DNA of 64,000 nt. Origin: Dietzia natronolimnaea (GTDB taxonomy: Bacteria; Actinomycetota; Actinomycetes; Mycobacteriales; Mycobacteriaceae). The notes beneath the pieces were generated by a model. That model did no database searches and was not told the DNA's origin. It saw nothing but the letters and a program-made list of their open reading frames with translations. The translations under genes were made by a program, and so were the position numbers. This document shows positions 63,540-64,000 of the stretch, piece by piece. Position 1 is the first letter of the stretch; every line of letters begins with the position of its first letter. The stretch is taken from positions 1 through 64,000 of the forward strand of contig NZ_NTGA01000025.1 of the NCBI RefSeq assembly GCF_002289575.1, written 5' to 3'.

Positions 63540-64000
63540 TCAGGCGTCGCGCAGCCGCTCGAGGGCGCCGATCACCACGTCCCGGTCGGTGGTCTGCCAG
63601 AACGGGGGCAGGGAGGCCCGGAGGTACCCGCCGTAGCGGGCGGTGGCCAACCGGGAGTCGAGGACGGCCACGACGCCCCGGTCGTCGGTTCGGCGCAGGA
63701 GCCGCCCCACGCCCTGGGCGAGGAGCAGCGCGGCGTGGTTGCCGGCGACGGCGAGGAAGCCGTTGCCACCGCGGGCCCCGACCGCCCGCTGGCGAGCCGA
63801 GAGCAGGGGGTCATCCGGCCGTGGGAACGGGATGCGGTCGATCACCACGAGCGAGAGCGACCGTCCGGGCACGTCGACGCCCTGCCACAGCGAGAGGGTG
63901 CCCACCAGCGTGGTCTCCTCGTCCGCCGCGAACTGCGCCACCAGGTTGGCGGTCGAGTCCTCGCCCTGGCACAGCACCGGGGTGTCGAGTCGTTCGCGCA
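63540..64000 (-). CDS. dinG: DinG-family ATP-dependent helicase (C-terminal part, runs off the window)
   Basis: Only the last 153 residues or so are inside; the frame stays open to base 64000. Motifs: TLVGTLSLWQGVDVPG, VVIDRIPFPRPDDPLLSARQ and the motif VI QGVGRLLRRTDDRG, all typical of the XPD/DinG SF2 helicases. The iron-sulfur domain and Walker motifs would lie further right. Confidence 0.88.
   Translation of the reverse strand, partial: RERLDTPVLCQGEDSTANLVAQFAADEETTLVGTLSLWQGVDVPGRSLSLVVIDRIPFPRPDDPLLSARQRAVGARGGNGFLAVAGNHAALLLAQGVGRLLRRTDDRGVVAVLDSRLATARYGGYLRASLPPFWQTTDRDVVIGALERLRDA

Overview
The window is very GC-rich, densely packed chromosomal DNA from an actinobacterium of the Mycobacteriales (Dietzia/Gordonia/Rhodococcus/Mycobacterium relatives). 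Evidence for this: gene order closely follows blocks known from Mycobacterium tuberculosis; starts are often GTG and many genes look leaderless; the nrdHIEF-fecB-ctaD-serB2 and hisN-prfB-ftsEX-smpB-ssrA blocks are present; and the tmRNA tag reads ADTNQRDYALAA. I cannot prove the genus from sequence alone. I see no phage, insertion sequence, integrase or CRISPR array.

Layout. (1) 1-25.6 kb, conserved core: TetR regulator, DUF3152 metalloprotease-like protein, moeZ, a TIGR02569-type protein, an MFS transporter, the adnA/adnB double-strand-break helicase-nuclease, a K+ channel, a nudC-like NADH pyrophosphatase, mycoredoxin, uvrD2, an ABC1/UbiB kinase, a cyclodehydratase-like protein, a YgjP-type metallopeptidase, a DUF2342 zinc metalloprotease, a PDZ/Lon protease and a UPF0182 membrane protein. 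This is close to the Rv3208-Rv3193c order, but no whiB7 lies between uvrD2 and the ABC1 gene. (2) 25.7-35.2 kb, accessory acyl-CoA region starting at the initiator tRNA gene: a 985-residue SRPBCC/thiolase-like/crotonase fusion divergent from a TetR with a (DDDVVY)3 insert, then aldehyde dehydrogenase, a crotonase, an FMO/BVMO-like flavoprotein and an acyl-CoA dehydrogenase divergent from a second TetR across a clear operator-promoter. (3) 35.3-41 kb: secreted S1 protease, two unknown genes, fadE23/fadE24-like acyl-CoA dehydrogenases with an operator, and a hisN-like phosphatase. (4) 41-47.6 kb: prfB, mscS, a proline-rich membrane protein, ftsE, ftsX, smpB, ssrA, a DsbA-like protein and tRNA-Ala(GGC).

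(5) 47.6-53.4 kb, mixed genes: VOC protein, AraC regulator, YccF protein, secreted GH1 beta-glucosidase, beta-lactamase-fold hydrolase, nadE and a cysteine-free L36 (rpmJ). (6) 53.6-64 kb: nrdHIEF behind two helically phased NrdR boxes and a perfect DnaA box, fecB-like lipoprotein, ctaD, serB2, a Pth2-type peptidyl-tRNA hydrolase, and the C-terminal end of a DinG-family helicase running off the right edge.

The most unusual features are the triple-domain fusion and its cluster, several in-frame tandem repeats inside otherwise conserved proteins, a NudC homologue without its zinc ribbon, and precise operator architectures upstream of nrdHIEF, fadE24 and the 33.3 kb acyl-CoA dehydrogenase.
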